Below are positions 9,109-18,180 of a stretch of DNA of 64,000 nucleotides, one piece after another. Within the stretch, counting starts at the first letter, position 1. Every line of letters begins with the position of its first letter. Both the position numbers and the translations under genes were made by a program. The notes beneath the pieces are model-generated. The model was not told the origin of the DNA. It saw only the letters and a list, made by a program, of their open reading frames with translations, and did no database searches. The DNA lies in assembly GCA_030144965.1 (NCBI GenBank), contig JAMPUU010000026.1:248001-312000 (forward strand), read 5' to 3'. The DNA is from Nitrospira sp. BO4 (GTDB lineage Bacteria > Nitrospirota > Nitrospiria > Nitrospirales > Nitrospiraceae).

Positions 9109-9639
9109 ATGCCGCGCTTCGTTTTGATCTATCTCGCCATGCTTGCAGCGGTGGCAAGCTTCTCTTCAGGCGATGTGTTCGGAGCAACATCTGAAGCCCA
9201 AGCAAACGCTCAGTCATTTCTGAACAAAGCGGCGGAAGAGCACCAGATCGAAATATCCTTGGGCCAACTTGCGGCTCAACGCGCGACAAACGAGCGAGTC
9301 AAGGAATTTGGACAGCAAATGGTCGATGACCACAAAAAGGCCGGTCAGCAAGTCGAACAACTGGCCATGAAGGACGGCGTGCAGCTCTCCGCCGGGGTCA
9401 ACCAGGAACACAAGCAGCGGGTGAACGAATTGTCTCAACTCGCCGGTCATGCCTTCGATCGCGCCTACATGAATTACATTCTGCAGAACCACGAGACGAC
9501 TGTGGAGGAGTTCCAACGTGAGGCAAAGACGGTGCAAGACCAAGACATCAAGCAGTGGATCATCTCTATTGTGCCATTTTTAGAGGCCCATCGGGAAAAG
9601 GCGCGACAAGTGAAATATTCGCTGCAGACGAATCCATAA
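9109..9639 (+). CDS. Exported DUF4142 protein
   Basis: A 176-residue protein with a signal peptide (hydrophobic residues 5-25, AFG-type cleavage near 26) and one DUF4142 domain. This is an all-helical, ferritin-like-fold family, visible here as FLNKAAEEHQIEISLGQLAA followed by VKEFGQQMVDDHKKA. It has no complete diiron ligand set. Members are periplasmic and often stress-induced, but have no proven function. AAGGA precedes the start. It sits between the esterase and the cytochrome c gene in an apparent operon. Confidence 0.85.
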   Translation: MPRFVLIYLAMLAAVASFSSGDVFGATSEAQANAQSFLNKAAEEHQIEISLGQLAAQRATNERVKEFGQQMVDDHKKAGQQVEQLAMKDGVQLSAGVNQEHKQRVNELSQLAGHAFDRAYMNYILQNHETTVEEFQREAKTVQDQDIKQWIISIVPFLEAHREKARQVKYSLQTNP

Positions 9640-9664
9640 CCTTGCAATAGGTGGAGATGAACGT

Positions 9665-11122
9665 ATGAAACGCGGACCCAGCCATACAACGGTGTCATTC
9701 GGAGCAGCCTTAGTCCTCACGGCTGCAGTCGCGGCGCTGCTCGTTCGTTCCGGTCATGCACAGATCTCGCCCGAAGGGCGGCATCAGATGAGCCAAGACA
9801 CGTCTATCGAGCAGACAAAAGCCAAGGGCTTTGACGGAGTGGATTTTTATTACGACGTGTTCGGCGCTCCGCCGGGGCAAGACCCGCAGAAGATGGCCGA
9901 ACAGGTCATGAAGAAAGACATTGCGGAAAAGCCGGAGGTCATGACCAAACAACGGAAACTGTTGGAAGAACGATACGATCTCTCGTGTAAGCGCATGTCC
10001 GGCCAGACGATGACCAAAGGAAAACCGCAACCGGTCGGACCTGTCGTCAAATTGCCCTCGAATGTCACGTGGGAATCTCTGGGTCGCTCATCGGCCGAGG
10101 ACATCAAGCGTCGGCATCTCTTTCCCGCAGGGTTCGATCGCTTACCCCACCCGAAACATGCGGTGGGGGGGCAGGTGTTCCCCCAAGTACAAGTCAAACA
10201 ATTCCCCAGACTGGAACGGGTCGACGTTGACTTTGATTTGCCCGAATGTTGGCTCCCTGAATTTCCGCCGCCGATTTTTCTGACGACGCACCCTGAGCTT
10301 GGCGACGTGTCGCAGGGGGAGGTGTTGAATGCCGATAATTTCGATCGTCTGTTTCGGGGCTTGGTCACACACACGCAACTGGACGGACTGCGCTTGCTCG
10401 TGACCCAGTTTCCACAGGAGGAATTCAATCTCACGCACGACCGAAAGACGGCGAACCCGAGTCTTGGAGTCACCTGCTTGGATTGCCATGCCAACTTCCA
10501 TACCACCGGACAATTCCATTTGAATCCGGACACACGGCCGCAGATGCAGCGGTTCCGGCTCGACACCACCAGCCTACGCGGAATGTACAACCAGCAGATT
10601 CACGGCTCGAAACGAGCCATCCGATCTCTGGAGGACTTTACCGAATTTGAGCAGCGCACGGCCTATTTCAACGGCGATCCGATTCGCGCCATGAAAAAAG
10701 GGATTAACATGATCGAGCGTCTGCAAGTCGCTCACATGGGCCAAATGCAGAGCATCATTGATTTCCCGCCGGCCCCGCATATGGATCCCATGACCGGACG
10801 GTTGGATCGAACGCAGGCGACTCAACTGGAAGCGCGCGGCGAAGATCTATTTTGGGGAAAAGCCAAATGTGCGGCCTGTCACATGCCGCCCTCCTATGCG
10901 GATCATCAAATGCACGATCTGCATCTGGAACGGTTCGGCGCGACTGCCGACGGGCCGATCAAAACATTCGTGTTGCGCGGGATTAAGGATTCGCCGCCGT
11001 ATCTACATGACGGCCGATTGCCGACTTTGGAAGACACGGTGGAGTTTTTCAACGTCGTCGGAGGCCTTCAACTCGACCCGGAGGAGAAGAAGGCGCTGGC
11101 GGCATTTTTACGGGCGCTATAA
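9665..11122 (+). CDS. Exported dihaem cytochrome c, peroxidase/MauG-like C-terminal half
   Basis: A 485-residue protein with a signal peptide ending near HAQ33 and two c-type haem sites, CLDCH at 271-275 and CAACH at 402-406. The C-terminal segment DSPPYLHDGRLPTLEDTVEFF is characteristic of the bacterial dihaem cytochrome c peroxidase/MauG group. The long N-terminal region (35-260) is not that of a classical CcpA, and haem spacing is unusual. It may reduce peroxide or transfer electrons in the periplasm; the reaction cannot be fixed from sequence. It lies 14 bp before the GGT-repeat gene and 25 bp after DUF4142. Confidence 0.82.
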   Translation: MKRGPSHTTVSFGAALVLTAAVAALLVRSGHAQISPEGRHQMSQDTSIEQTKAKGFDGVDFYYDVFGAPPGQDPQKMAEQVMKKDIAEKPEVMTKQRKLLEERYDLSCKRMSGQTMTKGKPQPVGPVVKLPSNVTWESLGRSSAEDIKRRHLFPAGFDRLPHPKHAVGGQVFPQVQVKQFPRLERVDVDFDLPECWLPEFPPPIFLTTHPELGDVSQGEVLNADNFDRLFRGLVTHTQLDGLRLLVTQFPQEEFNLTHDRKTANPSLGVTCLDCHANFHTTGQFHLNPDTRPQMQRFRLDTTSLRGMYNQQIHGSKRAIRSLEDFTEFEQRTAYFNGDPIRAMKKGINMIERLQVAHMGQMQSIIDFPPAPHMDPMTGRLDRTQATQLEARGEDLFWGKAKCAACHMPPSYADHQMHDLHLERFGATADGPIKTFVLRGIKDSPPYLHDGRLPTLEDTVEFFNVVGGLQLDPEEKKALAAFLRAL

Positions 11123-11136
11123 AGGTCGGAATTGTC

Positions 11137-11502
11137 ATGAGCATGACTCCTACAACCCTCGCAATAGGATTATCGGCTTGGTTGGTGGTGTTCGCAGTTT
11201 CACCTGGAGCAGCTGAGACCTCGCTTCCCACCGCCGGCAAACAGACGGAGAAATCTGGGTTAACCAATACACCGGCCGGAGGTACACTGCCTGGGGGTAC
11301 ACTTCCGGGTGGAACAGTTCCTGGAGGGACCGTTCCAGGGGGTACACTCCCCGGTGGGACAGTTCCGGGTGGAACGGTTCCGGGTGGGACCGTTCCAGGG
11401 GGAACCTTGCCAGGCGGGACGGTGCCCGGCGGCACGCTTCCGGGCGGCCCTGTCCCGGGTGGTACCGTGCCGAGCAAGAAGCTGCCTGGTGAAGGAGGGT
11501 AG
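11137..11502 (+). CDS. Exported low-complexity protein with 13 GGT[LV]P repeats
   Basis: A 121-residue protein with a signal peptide (residues 1-26), a short linker, and from residue 48 thirteen pentapeptides GGT(L/V)P, one of which is GGPVP. It ends SKKLPGEGG. There are no cysteines or charged residues within the repeats, so it should be an extended, elastin-like chain outside the inner membrane. It follows the cytochrome c gene by 14 bp and so is probably co-transcribed. The opposite strand also reads open through the repeats as PPGTV units, but lacks a signal peptide. No family recognised; function unknown. Confidence 0.65.
   Translation: MSMTPTTLAIGLSAWLVVFAVSPGAAETSLPTAGKQTEKSGLTNTPAGGTLPGGTLPGGTVPGGTVPGGTLPGGTVPGGTVPGGTVPGGTLPGGTVPGGTLPGGPVPGGTVPSKKLPGEGG
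11278..11472 (+). repeat. 15-bp tandem repeat, 13 units
   Basis: Consecutive 15-base units of the form GGNGGNACNNTNCCN encode GGT[LV]P. Units vary mainly at third positions, so the peptide is kept while the DNA drifts. This points to selection on the protein rather than recent slippage. Confidence 0.9.
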
Positions 11503-11549
11503 ACCGGCGCGAGACTTACGAGCGATTCGGGCCGGTCACGCGAAGAAGG

Positions 11550-13685
11550 TTAACGCGTCTTATGCAGCCGTAGCACGGCGATGGAACGAGCATTGAGGTC
11601 ATACGTTTTGCCGCCTCGCAACTGCCTGTGATCGTCCAATGATTCCGGATCACTCGTATCGAGAATTCTTTCCCATCGAACACCACGTTGATGCGCTGGG
11701 AGGACAAAGGGGAGCTGTTCGTGGTGGGCATTGAACAGCAGCAGTAAGGTATCGCCGTGGATAGGCCGTCCTTTGTAGTCCTTCTCATGGATGGCATCAC
11801 CAGACAGGCGTACGCCGAGGGAGCGGGCGTGCGCATCTTGCCAATCTTGGTCCGTCATCTCATGGCCGTCCGGTCGGAACCAGGCGATGTCTTTGATTTC
11901 CGATCCGCGGATACGCCGTCCTTGAAAAAACCGGCGTCGGCGCAGTACGGGCTGCTCGCGCCGTAATCGAATCAGTCGCTGGACAAACGCCAACAGCTGA
12001 CGATCCCGGTCTTTCAGGTCCCAGTCGAACCAGCTGGTCTCATTGTCCTGACAGTAGGCATTATTGTTCCCTCCCTGCGTGCGGCCGAGCTCATCGCCGC
12101 CGCACAGCATGGGGACACCCTGGGAGAAGAGCAGTGTCGTGAGGAAGTTGCGCTTCTGCTGTTCGCGCAAGGCCATGATAGCCGGATCATTGGTCGGGCC
12201 CTCCACGCCGCAGTTCCAGCTTTGGTTATTGTCGGTTCCGTCCCGGTTCTCTTCCCCGTTCGCCTCATTGTGCTTTTCGTTGTATGACACGAGATCGTTG
12301 AGCGTGAAGCCGTCATGGGCGGTCACGAAGTTGATGCTCGCGTACGGCCGTTTGCCGCTGCGTTCGTACAGGTCGCTGCTGCCTGAAAGCCGGTAGCCCA
12401 ATTCGGACACTTGTCCGCCATCGCCCTTCCAATAACGGCGGATGGTATCACGGTACTTGTCGTTCCATTCGGCCCAGCCCAAAGGAAAGTTCCCGACCTG
12501 ATACCCACCTGAGGCCAAATCCCATGGCTCGGCGATCAGCTTGACACGGGAGAGGACCGGATCTTGATGAATGATGTCGAAGAACGCACCCAAGCGGTTC
12601 ACGTCATGCAGCTCTCGCGCGAGGGTAGACGCAAGATCGAAGCGAAACCCGTCGACGTGCATCTCTTCGACCCAGTAGCGCAGGCTGTCCATGATGAGCT
12701 GGAGCACGCGCGGGTGGTTCATGTTGAGTGTATTGCCGCATCCGGTGTAGTCCATGTAGTAGCGTTTGTCGTTGTCCACCAGACGATAGTAGGCGGCGTT
12801 GTCGATGCCCCGGAAGCACAGTGTCGGGCCCAGCTGATTGCCTTCCGCGGTATGGTTGTAGACCACGTCGAGAATGACTTCGATGCCCTCGCTGTGGAGC
12901 GTCTTCACCATGGTCTTGAATTCGCGCACCTGCTCCCCGCGTTTTTGGGAATGCGCGTATCGAATGTCGGGCGCGAAAAACCCGATCGAATTGTAACCCC
13001 AGTAGTTTGTGAGCCCGCGATCGTGCAGATGCTGATCGCGAACGAAGTGATGAACGGGCAACAACTCGACGGCGGTCACACCGAGGGTTTTGAGATGATC
13101 CAGAACAGCGGGTGATGTCATGCCCAGATAGGTCCCTCGCAGGGCTTCCGGGACATCCGGATGACGGGCGGTCAGTCCCTTGACGTGCACCTCATAGATC
13201 ACCGTCTCATCCCAGGGAGTGCAGAGCAGCTTGTCGGCGCCCCATGTGAATGAGGAATCGACCGCGACACTTTTGGGAATAAACTCGGCATCGTCTCGAT
13301 CGTCCATGGACAGATCGGCTTCTGGGTCGCCGATTCGATAGCCGAACATGCGGCCTTCGGACCAGTGCACGTTACCCGCCACCGCTTTGGCGTAAGGATC
13401 GATGAGCAGTTTCGAGGGATTGAAGCGATGCCCTTGCTTCGGATCGTAGGGACCATGGACGCGGTAGCCATAATGCTGCCCGGGAAAAATCTCCGGCAAG
13501 TAAATGTGCCACACCTGATTTGTCTGTTCTTCGATCGGGATACAAACGGATGGTTTGGGATCATCAGCACGGTCGAATAGACAGAGCTCGACCTTCGTCG
13601 CATTTTCCGAAAACAAGGCAAAGTTGATTCCCTGGCCGTCCCAATTGGCGCCTAATGGGAATGGAGTTCCAGACCATGTACGCAT
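11550..13685 (-). CDS. glgX: Glycogen debranching enzyme, isoamylase type
   Basis: Hydrolyses alpha-1,6 branches of glycogen or limit dextrin. The 711-residue product has an N-terminal CBM48 domain (WDGQGINFALFSENATKVEL), a GH13 barrel with nucleophile Asp350 (DGFRFDLAS), acid/base Glu386 (LIAEPWD) and Asp458 (TAHDGF), then a C-terminal beta domain. Length and motifs match GlgX/TreX closely. It converges with the GGT-repeat gene and diverges from trxC across a 290-bp gap that holds a CTAGGGA sequence pointing toward glgX. It would work with the GDE, treY and treZ genes of this window. Confidence 0.95.
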   Translation of the reverse strand: MRTWSGTPFPLGANWDGQGINFALFSENATKVELCLFDRADDPKPSVCIPIEEQTNQVWHIYLPEIFPGQHYGYRVHGPYDPKQGHRFNPSKLLIDPYAKAVAGNVHWSEGRMFGYRIGDPEADLSMDDRDDAEFIPKSVAVDSSFTWGADKLLCTPWDETVIYEVHVKGLTARHPDVPEALRGTYLGMTSPAVLDHLKTLGVTAVELLPVHHFVRDQHLHDRGLTNYWGYNSIGFFAPDIRYAHSQKRGEQVREFKTMVKTLHSEGIEVILDVVYNHTAEGNQLGPTLCFRGIDNAAYYRLVDNDKRYYMDYTGCGNTLNMNHPRVLQLIMDSLRYWVEEMHVDGFRFDLASTLARELHDVNRLGAFFDIIHQDPVLSRVKLIAEPWDLASGGYQVGNFPLGWAEWNDKYRDTIRRYWKGDGGQVSELGYRLSGSSDLYERSGKRPYASINFVTAHDGFTLNDLVSYNEKHNEANGEENRDGTDNNQSWNCGVEGPTNDPAIMALREQQKRNFLTTLLFSQGVPMLCGGDELGRTQGGNNNAYCQDNETSWFDWDLKDRDRQLLAFVQRLIRLRREQPVLRRRRFFQGRRIRGSEIKDIAWFRPDGHEMTDQDWQDAHARSLGVRLSGDAIHEKDYKGRPIHGDTLLLLFNAHHEQLPFVLPAHQRGVRWERILDTSDPESLDDHRQLRGGKTYDLNARSIAVLRLHKTR

Positions 13686-13975
13686 ATCGGAAACCTCAGT
13701 AAAATGAATAGAATCAACGCATAGTATGGCAAACGGCGCAATTTAACTACCCTGGATATCCCTAGTACAGGTGGTCATAACTTATCCCCTCGGACAGTCG
13801 GACTGACACCGATCATATGCGTCACCTCGCAGCGCAGACGGTTGGCTTCGCGTTCGTTCAATCTAGGAACGTTACCAGTGTGGACATCGTGGAAATCTCG
13901 CTAGAATGACTGAGTAACAAGATAGATAGTGAGTTGGAGAAAATTGGATGAGCGACCCACCCGTTTGTCCATCTC
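13686..13975. promoter_or_regulatory. Divergent promoter region glgX / trxC with a CTAGGGA half element
   Basis: A gap of 290 bp between divergent genes. At 13759-13765 the minus strand reads CTAGGGA toward glgX, like the left half of the recurring element described under findings; the right half is not conserved here. No hairpin with T-tract seen. Confidence 0.35.
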
Positions 13976-14431
13976 ATGAACAAGCTGCTCCAAATCCCTT
14001 GTACTCATTGCCGTAGCCTGAACCGTGTACCAAACACTCGGCTGACCGATCGGCCAATTTGCGGACATTGTCATGCGCCGTTGTTTACCGGCCAGCCATT
14101 TGTACTTACTACTGACAACTTTGAACTTCACGCATCCCGCAGTGATATTCCACTAGTCGTGGATTTTTGGGCTGCTTGGTGCGGACCTTGTCAGGTGATG
14201 GCGCCTGCCTATCACAAGGCAGCCAAAATGCTGGAACCGGAAGTTCGAGCAGGCAAGATCAATTCGGACGAGGAGCGAAGTCTGGCGGCGAGATTCGAGA
14301 TTGTGAGCATTCCGACGTTGATCATCTTCCGGGAAGGGCGCGAACTGGGCAGGAAGCCGGGGATCATGGAGACGCACGAGATCGTCCGATGGGTACGCAG
14401 CTTCGCAGATTCCAACTATAAGTCGGATTAG
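13976..14431 (+). CDS. trxC: Thioredoxin 2 with N-terminal zinc finger
   Basis: Cytosolic disulphide reductase. Of its 151 residues, the first 40 carry a zinc site with two CxxC pairs (Cys9/Cys12, Cys29/Cys32), the mark of thioredoxin 2. A thioredoxin fold follows with WCGPC at 68-72 and the cis-proline loop SIPT. In other bacteria trxC belongs to oxidative stress responses. The start ATG has no strong ribosome site but fits the family start (MNKLLQIPCTHC) exactly. It stands alone, divergent from glgX. Confidence 0.93.
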   Translation: MNKLLQIPCTHCRSLNRVPNTRLTDRPICGHCHAPLFTGQPFVLTTDNFELHASRSDIPLVVDFWAAWCGPCQVMAPAYHKAAKMLEPEVRAGKINSDEERSLAARFEIVSIPTLIIFREGRELGRKPGIMETHEIVRWVRSFADSNYKSD

Positions 14432-14597
14432 TACTATGTGTGGCCCTGAAACCAGTTTTTTAGCTTCTGGTCTCATGCATGAGCCTCGAAGTCCGGCTAT
14501 TCAGGGGAATCCCAGTCCCTCCTCAATCGGCTTTCGTATGAATAATCAATGGATCTATGGCTCGCAATGGCCGAGCCCCAGAGTTTGAAGGGCGCAC

Positions 14598-15521
14598 ATG
14601 AGTCGAACATCAGCCGAATCGTCGCTCACAAGGGGATCGCCGCTGTACAATCCCTGGAGGCTCGGAGGGTTGTCGATCCGAGAACTGAGCCGGAGACTTT
14701 GGCGCGAAAGTCTTCAGGACGAACTGCTGGGTCGCGCTGCCCAACTGTCCTACTACATCCTGCTGGCGCTGTTTCCCGCGCTGATTTTTCTCACGGCGTT
14801 CATGGGCGTCTTCTCAGTGCACAATTACATGCCCGAACTGATGAGTTACCTGCGGCAGGTATTGCCCAATGACGTGCTTTCCATGGTTGAACGATTCTTG
14901 AAGCAAGTCGCGGAGGGCAGCGGTATCGATATCCTTTCACTAGGGGGGTTGGGCGCGATCTGGGCGTCATCGAGCGGTGTGACGGCCATCATGGAGGCGC
15001 TGAATGTCGTATATGGCGTCAAGACGGATAGTCGACCATATTGGAAGGTGCGCGTCACGGCGATACTACTCACCATCGGATTGGCGGGGTTCGTCATTCT
15101 CTCCTTGACCTTGGTGCTGTATGGACCCCGCCTTGGCGGATGGATTGCCGATCTGGTCGGACTGGACCGGGTCTTTGTCGTGGCATGGAATCTCCTGCAA
15201 TGGCCTGTCGTAGCCGCCATCATGCTGGCAGTCGTCGGCGTGATCTATTACGTATGCCCCGATATCCGGCAGGATTGGCGTTGGATCTCGCCTGGATCGG
15301 CGTTCGCCGTGGCCATGTGGTTTATGGTTTCGCTTGGGTTCAAACTTTATGTTGATAACTTCGGCGACTACAACAAAGTCTATGGGTCCATCGCCGGTGT
15401 CATCGTGCTCATGCTGTGGCTCTATTGGAGCGGCATGGTGCTCTTGGTAGGGGGCGAGATCAATTCCGAGATCGATAAAGCCGCCACGTTAGGTAACCCC
15501 GGACGGGAAGCGGCCGTATAG
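14598..15521 (+). CDS. YihY/virulence factor BrkB family membrane protein
   Basis: A 307-residue inner-membrane protein with about six transmembrane segments. Family marks are the N-terminal GRAAQLSYYILLALFPALIF and the C-terminal YGSIAGVIVLMLWLYWSGMVLLVGGEIN. The family was once misnamed RNase BN; it is a membrane transporter-like family of uncertain substrate. The start at 14598 has GAAGG six bases upstream. It is followed after 161 bp by the oxidoreductase gene on the same strand. Confidence 0.9.
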   Translation: MSRTSAESSLTRGSPLYNPWRLGGLSIRELSRRLWRESLQDELLGRAAQLSYYILLALFPALIFLTAFMGVFSVHNYMPELMSYLRQVLPNDVLSMVERFLKQVAEGSGIDILSLGGLGAIWASSSGVTAIMEALNVVYGVKTDSRPYWKVRVTAILLTIGLAGFVILSLTLVLYGPRLGGWIADLVGLDRVFVVAWNLLQWPVVAAIMLAVVGVIYYVCPDIRQDWRWISPGSAFAVAMWFMVSLGFKLYVDNFGDYNKVYGSIAGVIVLMLWLYWSGMVLLVGGEINSEIDKAATLGNPGREAAV

Positions 15522-15682
15522 ACCGCCCGCCATCTCCTCAAACCTAGAAGTCCGTAACCCGCTAAGGCGTATACGTCACAGCGCCGCAAACCGAGTTATT
15601 GCAAAGTGATTGCCCAGGGAACCTGATAGGTGGCACGTTTACTCGTGCGTGCTATCGTGATCATCGGTGGGATTAAAAAAAC

Positions 15683-16843
15683 ATGGGAGACAAAAACATT
15701 ATTGCGAATAGTGCAGGAGAGCCTCGCATGCGCTCTCGCGCAAGGTCAAAGCGTGTCCGATATGCAGTGGTAGGGCTCGGCCATATCGCCCAGGTGGCGG
15801 TCCTTCCCGCTTTTGCTCACGCCGGCAGGAACTCCGTGCTCACTACATTGGTCTCCGACGATCCCGATAAGCTGAAGCAAATAGCCAAGCGATACGATGT
15901 GCCCCATCGATATTCGTATCGGCAATACGACCAATGTCTGAAAGAGCGCGCGTTCGATGCTGTGTACATCGCGCTTCCCAACAGTTTGCATTGTGACTTC
16001 GCAGTCCGCGCAGCACGGGCGGGAATCCATGTGCTCTGCGAAAAGCCCATGGCCGTCACGGAACAGGAATGCCGGCGCATGATTCAGGCCTCGGAGAAAG
16101 CGCGCGTCAAACTCATGGTCGCCTATCGGCTTCATTTCGAAGAAGCCAATATGAGCACGGTGGATCTGGCACAATCCGGAAAGCTTGGCGATCTGCGGTT
16201 GTTCAACTCGCTCTTCACGATGCAGGTGCGTCCCGGTGATATTCGTGTCAGAGCCGGGCTTGGCGGCGGATCATTGTATGATATCGGGGTCTACTGCATT
16301 AACGCCGCCCGGTACGTTTTCAAGGACAACCCCGTCGAAGCGAGCGCCTCGATTGTGCGAGGCACCGATCGGAGATTTCGTGAGGTCGATGAAATGGCCG
16401 CCGTCTGGCTCCGTTTCCCCGATGACCGGTTGGCCACATTCATCTGCAGTTTTGGGGCGGTCGATGCTTCATCGTACGAAGTGATAGGGACCAAAGGGCG
16501 GGTAAGGTTGTGCCCAGCCTTCGAATATGCCGGACCTCTTGAGCAACAGCGGGTGTTGAACGGAACAAGCCGATCGCATCGTTACAAGGCCGCCGATCAA
16601 TTTGCGCCCGAGCTGCTCCATTTTTCAGATTGCATTCTCCGGAACACCATGCCGGAGCCATCCGGCCGGGAAGGGCTCATTGATGTGATGATCGTTCAGG
16701 CCCTCTACCGTTCGGCGCGAACCGGCCGCCCAGTCCGGTTGTCGTTACCGAAAAAGAAGGAGTGGCCTTCTTCCGATCAGGTCATATGGCGGCCGCCGAT
16801 TTCCAAGCCGAAGCTGATCAATGTCGAATCTCCTTCGCTGTAG
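15683..16843 (+). CDS. Gfo/Idh/MocA-family sugar oxidoreductase
   Basis: NAD(P)-dependent dehydrogenase of the glucose-fructose oxidoreductase group, 386 residues. A Rossmann domain starts at RYAVVGLGHIAQVAVLPAF and includes the family motif CEKPMA with its catalytic Lys. The C-terminal sheet domain has the GGGSLYDIGVYCINAARY segment, very like glucose-fructose oxidoreductase. The first 15-25 residues are not conserved; an internal Met at 15728 is an alternative start. The next gene, a glucokinase-like gene, begins eight bases after the stop. The pair therefore forms a sugar-handling operon, with glucose a plausible substrate. Confidence 0.85.
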   Translation: MGDKNIIANSAGEPRMRSRARSKRVRYAVVGLGHIAQVAVLPAFAHAGRNSVLTTLVSDDPDKLKQIAKRYDVPHRYSYRQYDQCLKERAFDAVYIALPNSLHCDFAVRAARAGIHVLCEKPMAVTEQECRRMIQASEKARVKLMVAYRLHFEEANMSTVDLAQSGKLGDLRLFNSLFTMQVRPGDIRVRAGLGGGSLYDIGVYCINAARYVFKDNPVEASASIVRGTDRRFREVDEMAAVWLRFPDDRLATFICSFGAVDASSYEVIGTKGRVRLCPAFEYAGPLEQQRVLNGTSRSHRYKAADQFAPELLHFSDCILRNTMPEPSGREGLIDVMIVQALYRSARTGRPVRLSLPKKKEWPSSDQVIWRPPISKPKLINVESPSL

Positions 16844-16851
16844 TGAGCCAC

Positions 16852-17613
16852 ATGAACAGTAAGGTCCGCAACATCAATGCGAAGAAAACACCAAGTCCTG
16901 CACATGTCTCTTCCGCGCCCATCCGCACGTTCGTGGTAGATATCGGTGGGACCGGTATCAAAGCGCTGGTCCTCAATGAAATCGGCGAACCGATGTGCGA
17001 GCGCCTCCGAGTTCCTACCCCGGAGACCACGACACCTGCGGCCGTCATTAAAGTCATCAAGAGGTTGGCCAAGCAGGCAGGGAAATTTGATCGCGTATCG
17101 GTAGGAGTTCCCGGAACCGTACGTTCGGGTGTCACTACCGGCGTGGTGAACTTGGGGCCGGAATGGGACCACTTTCATCTGACAAAGACACTCAGCGCCA
17201 TTTTCGGCAAGCCGGTGCGAGCGGCGAACGATGCGGATATGCAAGGCTTTGGGGCCATATCCGGGAATGGACTCGAGCTTGTTCTCACACTGGGTACAGG
17301 AGTCGGGTCGTCGCTGTTCGTCGATGGACGGCTCGTCCCGAACGTGAGAGTCGGAAAGAACAGACTTCGCAAAGAAGAATTGGAGCGCATCGGCAAAAAA
17401 CGATGGAATCGGCGCCTGGGAAAAGTAGTCGCCAAACTGGAGCGCATGTTTCAGTATGATCGACTCTATATCGGTGGAGGCAATGCCGCCATGGTTGATA
17501 TCAGACTTCTTCCCGGGAATGTCACGATCGTGTCCAATCTCAACGGAGTCCTTGGCGGCATTGCCCTCTGGCAGGAGTCGCACATTACCAAAGAATCGGC
17601 AGCCAGTAAGTGA
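16852..17613 (+). CDS. ROK-type kinase, polyphosphate glucokinase-like, with altered substrate loop
   Basis: A 253-residue protein. An N-terminal phosphate-binding motif DIGGTGIKALVL and an LTLGTGVGSSLFVDG segment place it with polyphosphate-dependent glucokinases, which make glucose 6-phosphate from polyphosphate and/or ATP. LGPEW and AANDADMQGFG (catalytic Asp) are present. Where family members have an E-x-G-H motif contacting the sugar, this protein reads RVGKNRL, so both the Glu and His appear lost and the loop is shorter. Activity or specificity may differ. I chose the ATG at 16852, eight bases after the oxidoreductase stop; an in-frame start exists upstream, inside that gene. Confidence 0.78.
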   Translation: MNSKVRNINAKKTPSPAHVSSAPIRTFVVDIGGTGIKALVLNEIGEPMCERLRVPTPETTTPAAVIKVIKRLAKQAGKFDRVSVGVPGTVRSGVTTGVVNLGPEWDHFHLTKTLSAIFGKPVRAANDADMQGFGAISGNGLELVLTLGTGVGSSLFVDGRLVPNVRVGKNRLRKEELERIGKKRWNRRLGKVVAKLERMFQYDRLYIGGGNAAMVDIRLLPGNVTIVSNLNGVLGGIALWQESHITKESAASK

Positions 17614-17783
17614 TCAAGGTATTGTGCTTATCCGTTTCTCATAGGTATGTAACGCGAGCACGACTGATGACATGACCCTCGCCAATGATTCACCCTGTGA
17701 TCAATAGGACGCGACGTTGGTCAGGAGTAATAACAAGGGTGGCGATCTCCGCCGCTCCGGCAACAATTCCGGAATCATCAACC

Positions 17784-18065
17784 CTAATCCTTCATTTTTT
17801 CCTTCAATGATTTGGCTTGCCCTTTTCCCTTCTCCACCGCACCTTTAACATTGCCCTTCGCCCGTTCCCCCGTTGCCTTCATGTCATTGCCTTTGGCTTC
17901 TTCCGTGAGAGCCTTCATCTCCCCCTTGGCCTCTTCCATCTCGCCCTTGACCTCTCCTTTGGCCTTTTCCATCTTGGCCTTTGTCTCACCGGCATGCCCG
18001 ATCGTCACAAAACTCAAAAGAGATACGAATGCAACCGCCAAACCCAGCAACATTTTCGTCTTCAT
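17784..18065 (-). CDS. Small exported Lys/Glu/Ala-rich helical protein
   Basis: A 93-residue protein: a signal peptide (to about HAG24) followed by repeats of the type (E/K)KAKGEVKGEMEEAKGEMKAL, all predicted amphipathic helix or coiled coil and almost free of hydrophobic core residues. The pattern resembles CsbD-like and LEA-type stress proteins, though no domain can be named with certainty. The start at 18065 has GGAG eight bases upstream; upstream in-frame Met codons lack this. It is divergent from the hybrid kinase gene across a region with a CTAG element. Confidence 0.7.
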   Translation of the reverse strand: MKTKMLLGLAVAFVSLLSFVTIGHAGETKAKMEKAKGEVKGEMEEAKGEMKALTEEAKGNDMKATGERAKGNVKGAVEKGKGQAKSLKEKMKD

Positions 18066-18164
18066 TACCGTCTCCATTCTGTTAAAGGATATTGTCGACT
18101 CTCTGCACCATACGCGCATCAAACGCCATCATGCACTGGGACTGTCCCGAGGTGTACTAATCGC

Positions 18165-18180
18165 CTAGGGGAAAACCCAG
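18165..18180 (+). promoter_or_regulatory. CTAG-N8-C(T)AG element, variant site
   Basis: CTAGGGGAAAACCCAG, one mismatch from CTAG-N8-CTAG, followed by T as in the consensus. It lies about 140 bp before the hybrid kinase start at 18318 and points toward it. Confidence 0.5.

Noticed and set aside
11049-11477. A minus-strand frame of PPGTV repeats opposite the GGT[LV]P gene
   Set aside because: It lacks a signal peptide and ribosome site, and overlaps the end of the cytochrome c gene. The plus-strand frame has both a signal peptide and operon context.
12564-13115. A 183-codon plus-strand frame inside glgX
   Set aside because: Shadow frame: glgX on the other strand has all GH13 motifs, and the plus frame has no recognisable domain.
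15632-15650. TGGCAC near 15632 as a sigma-54 promoter for the oxidoreductase gene
   Set aside because: The GC of the -12 box is not at the required ten-base spacing.
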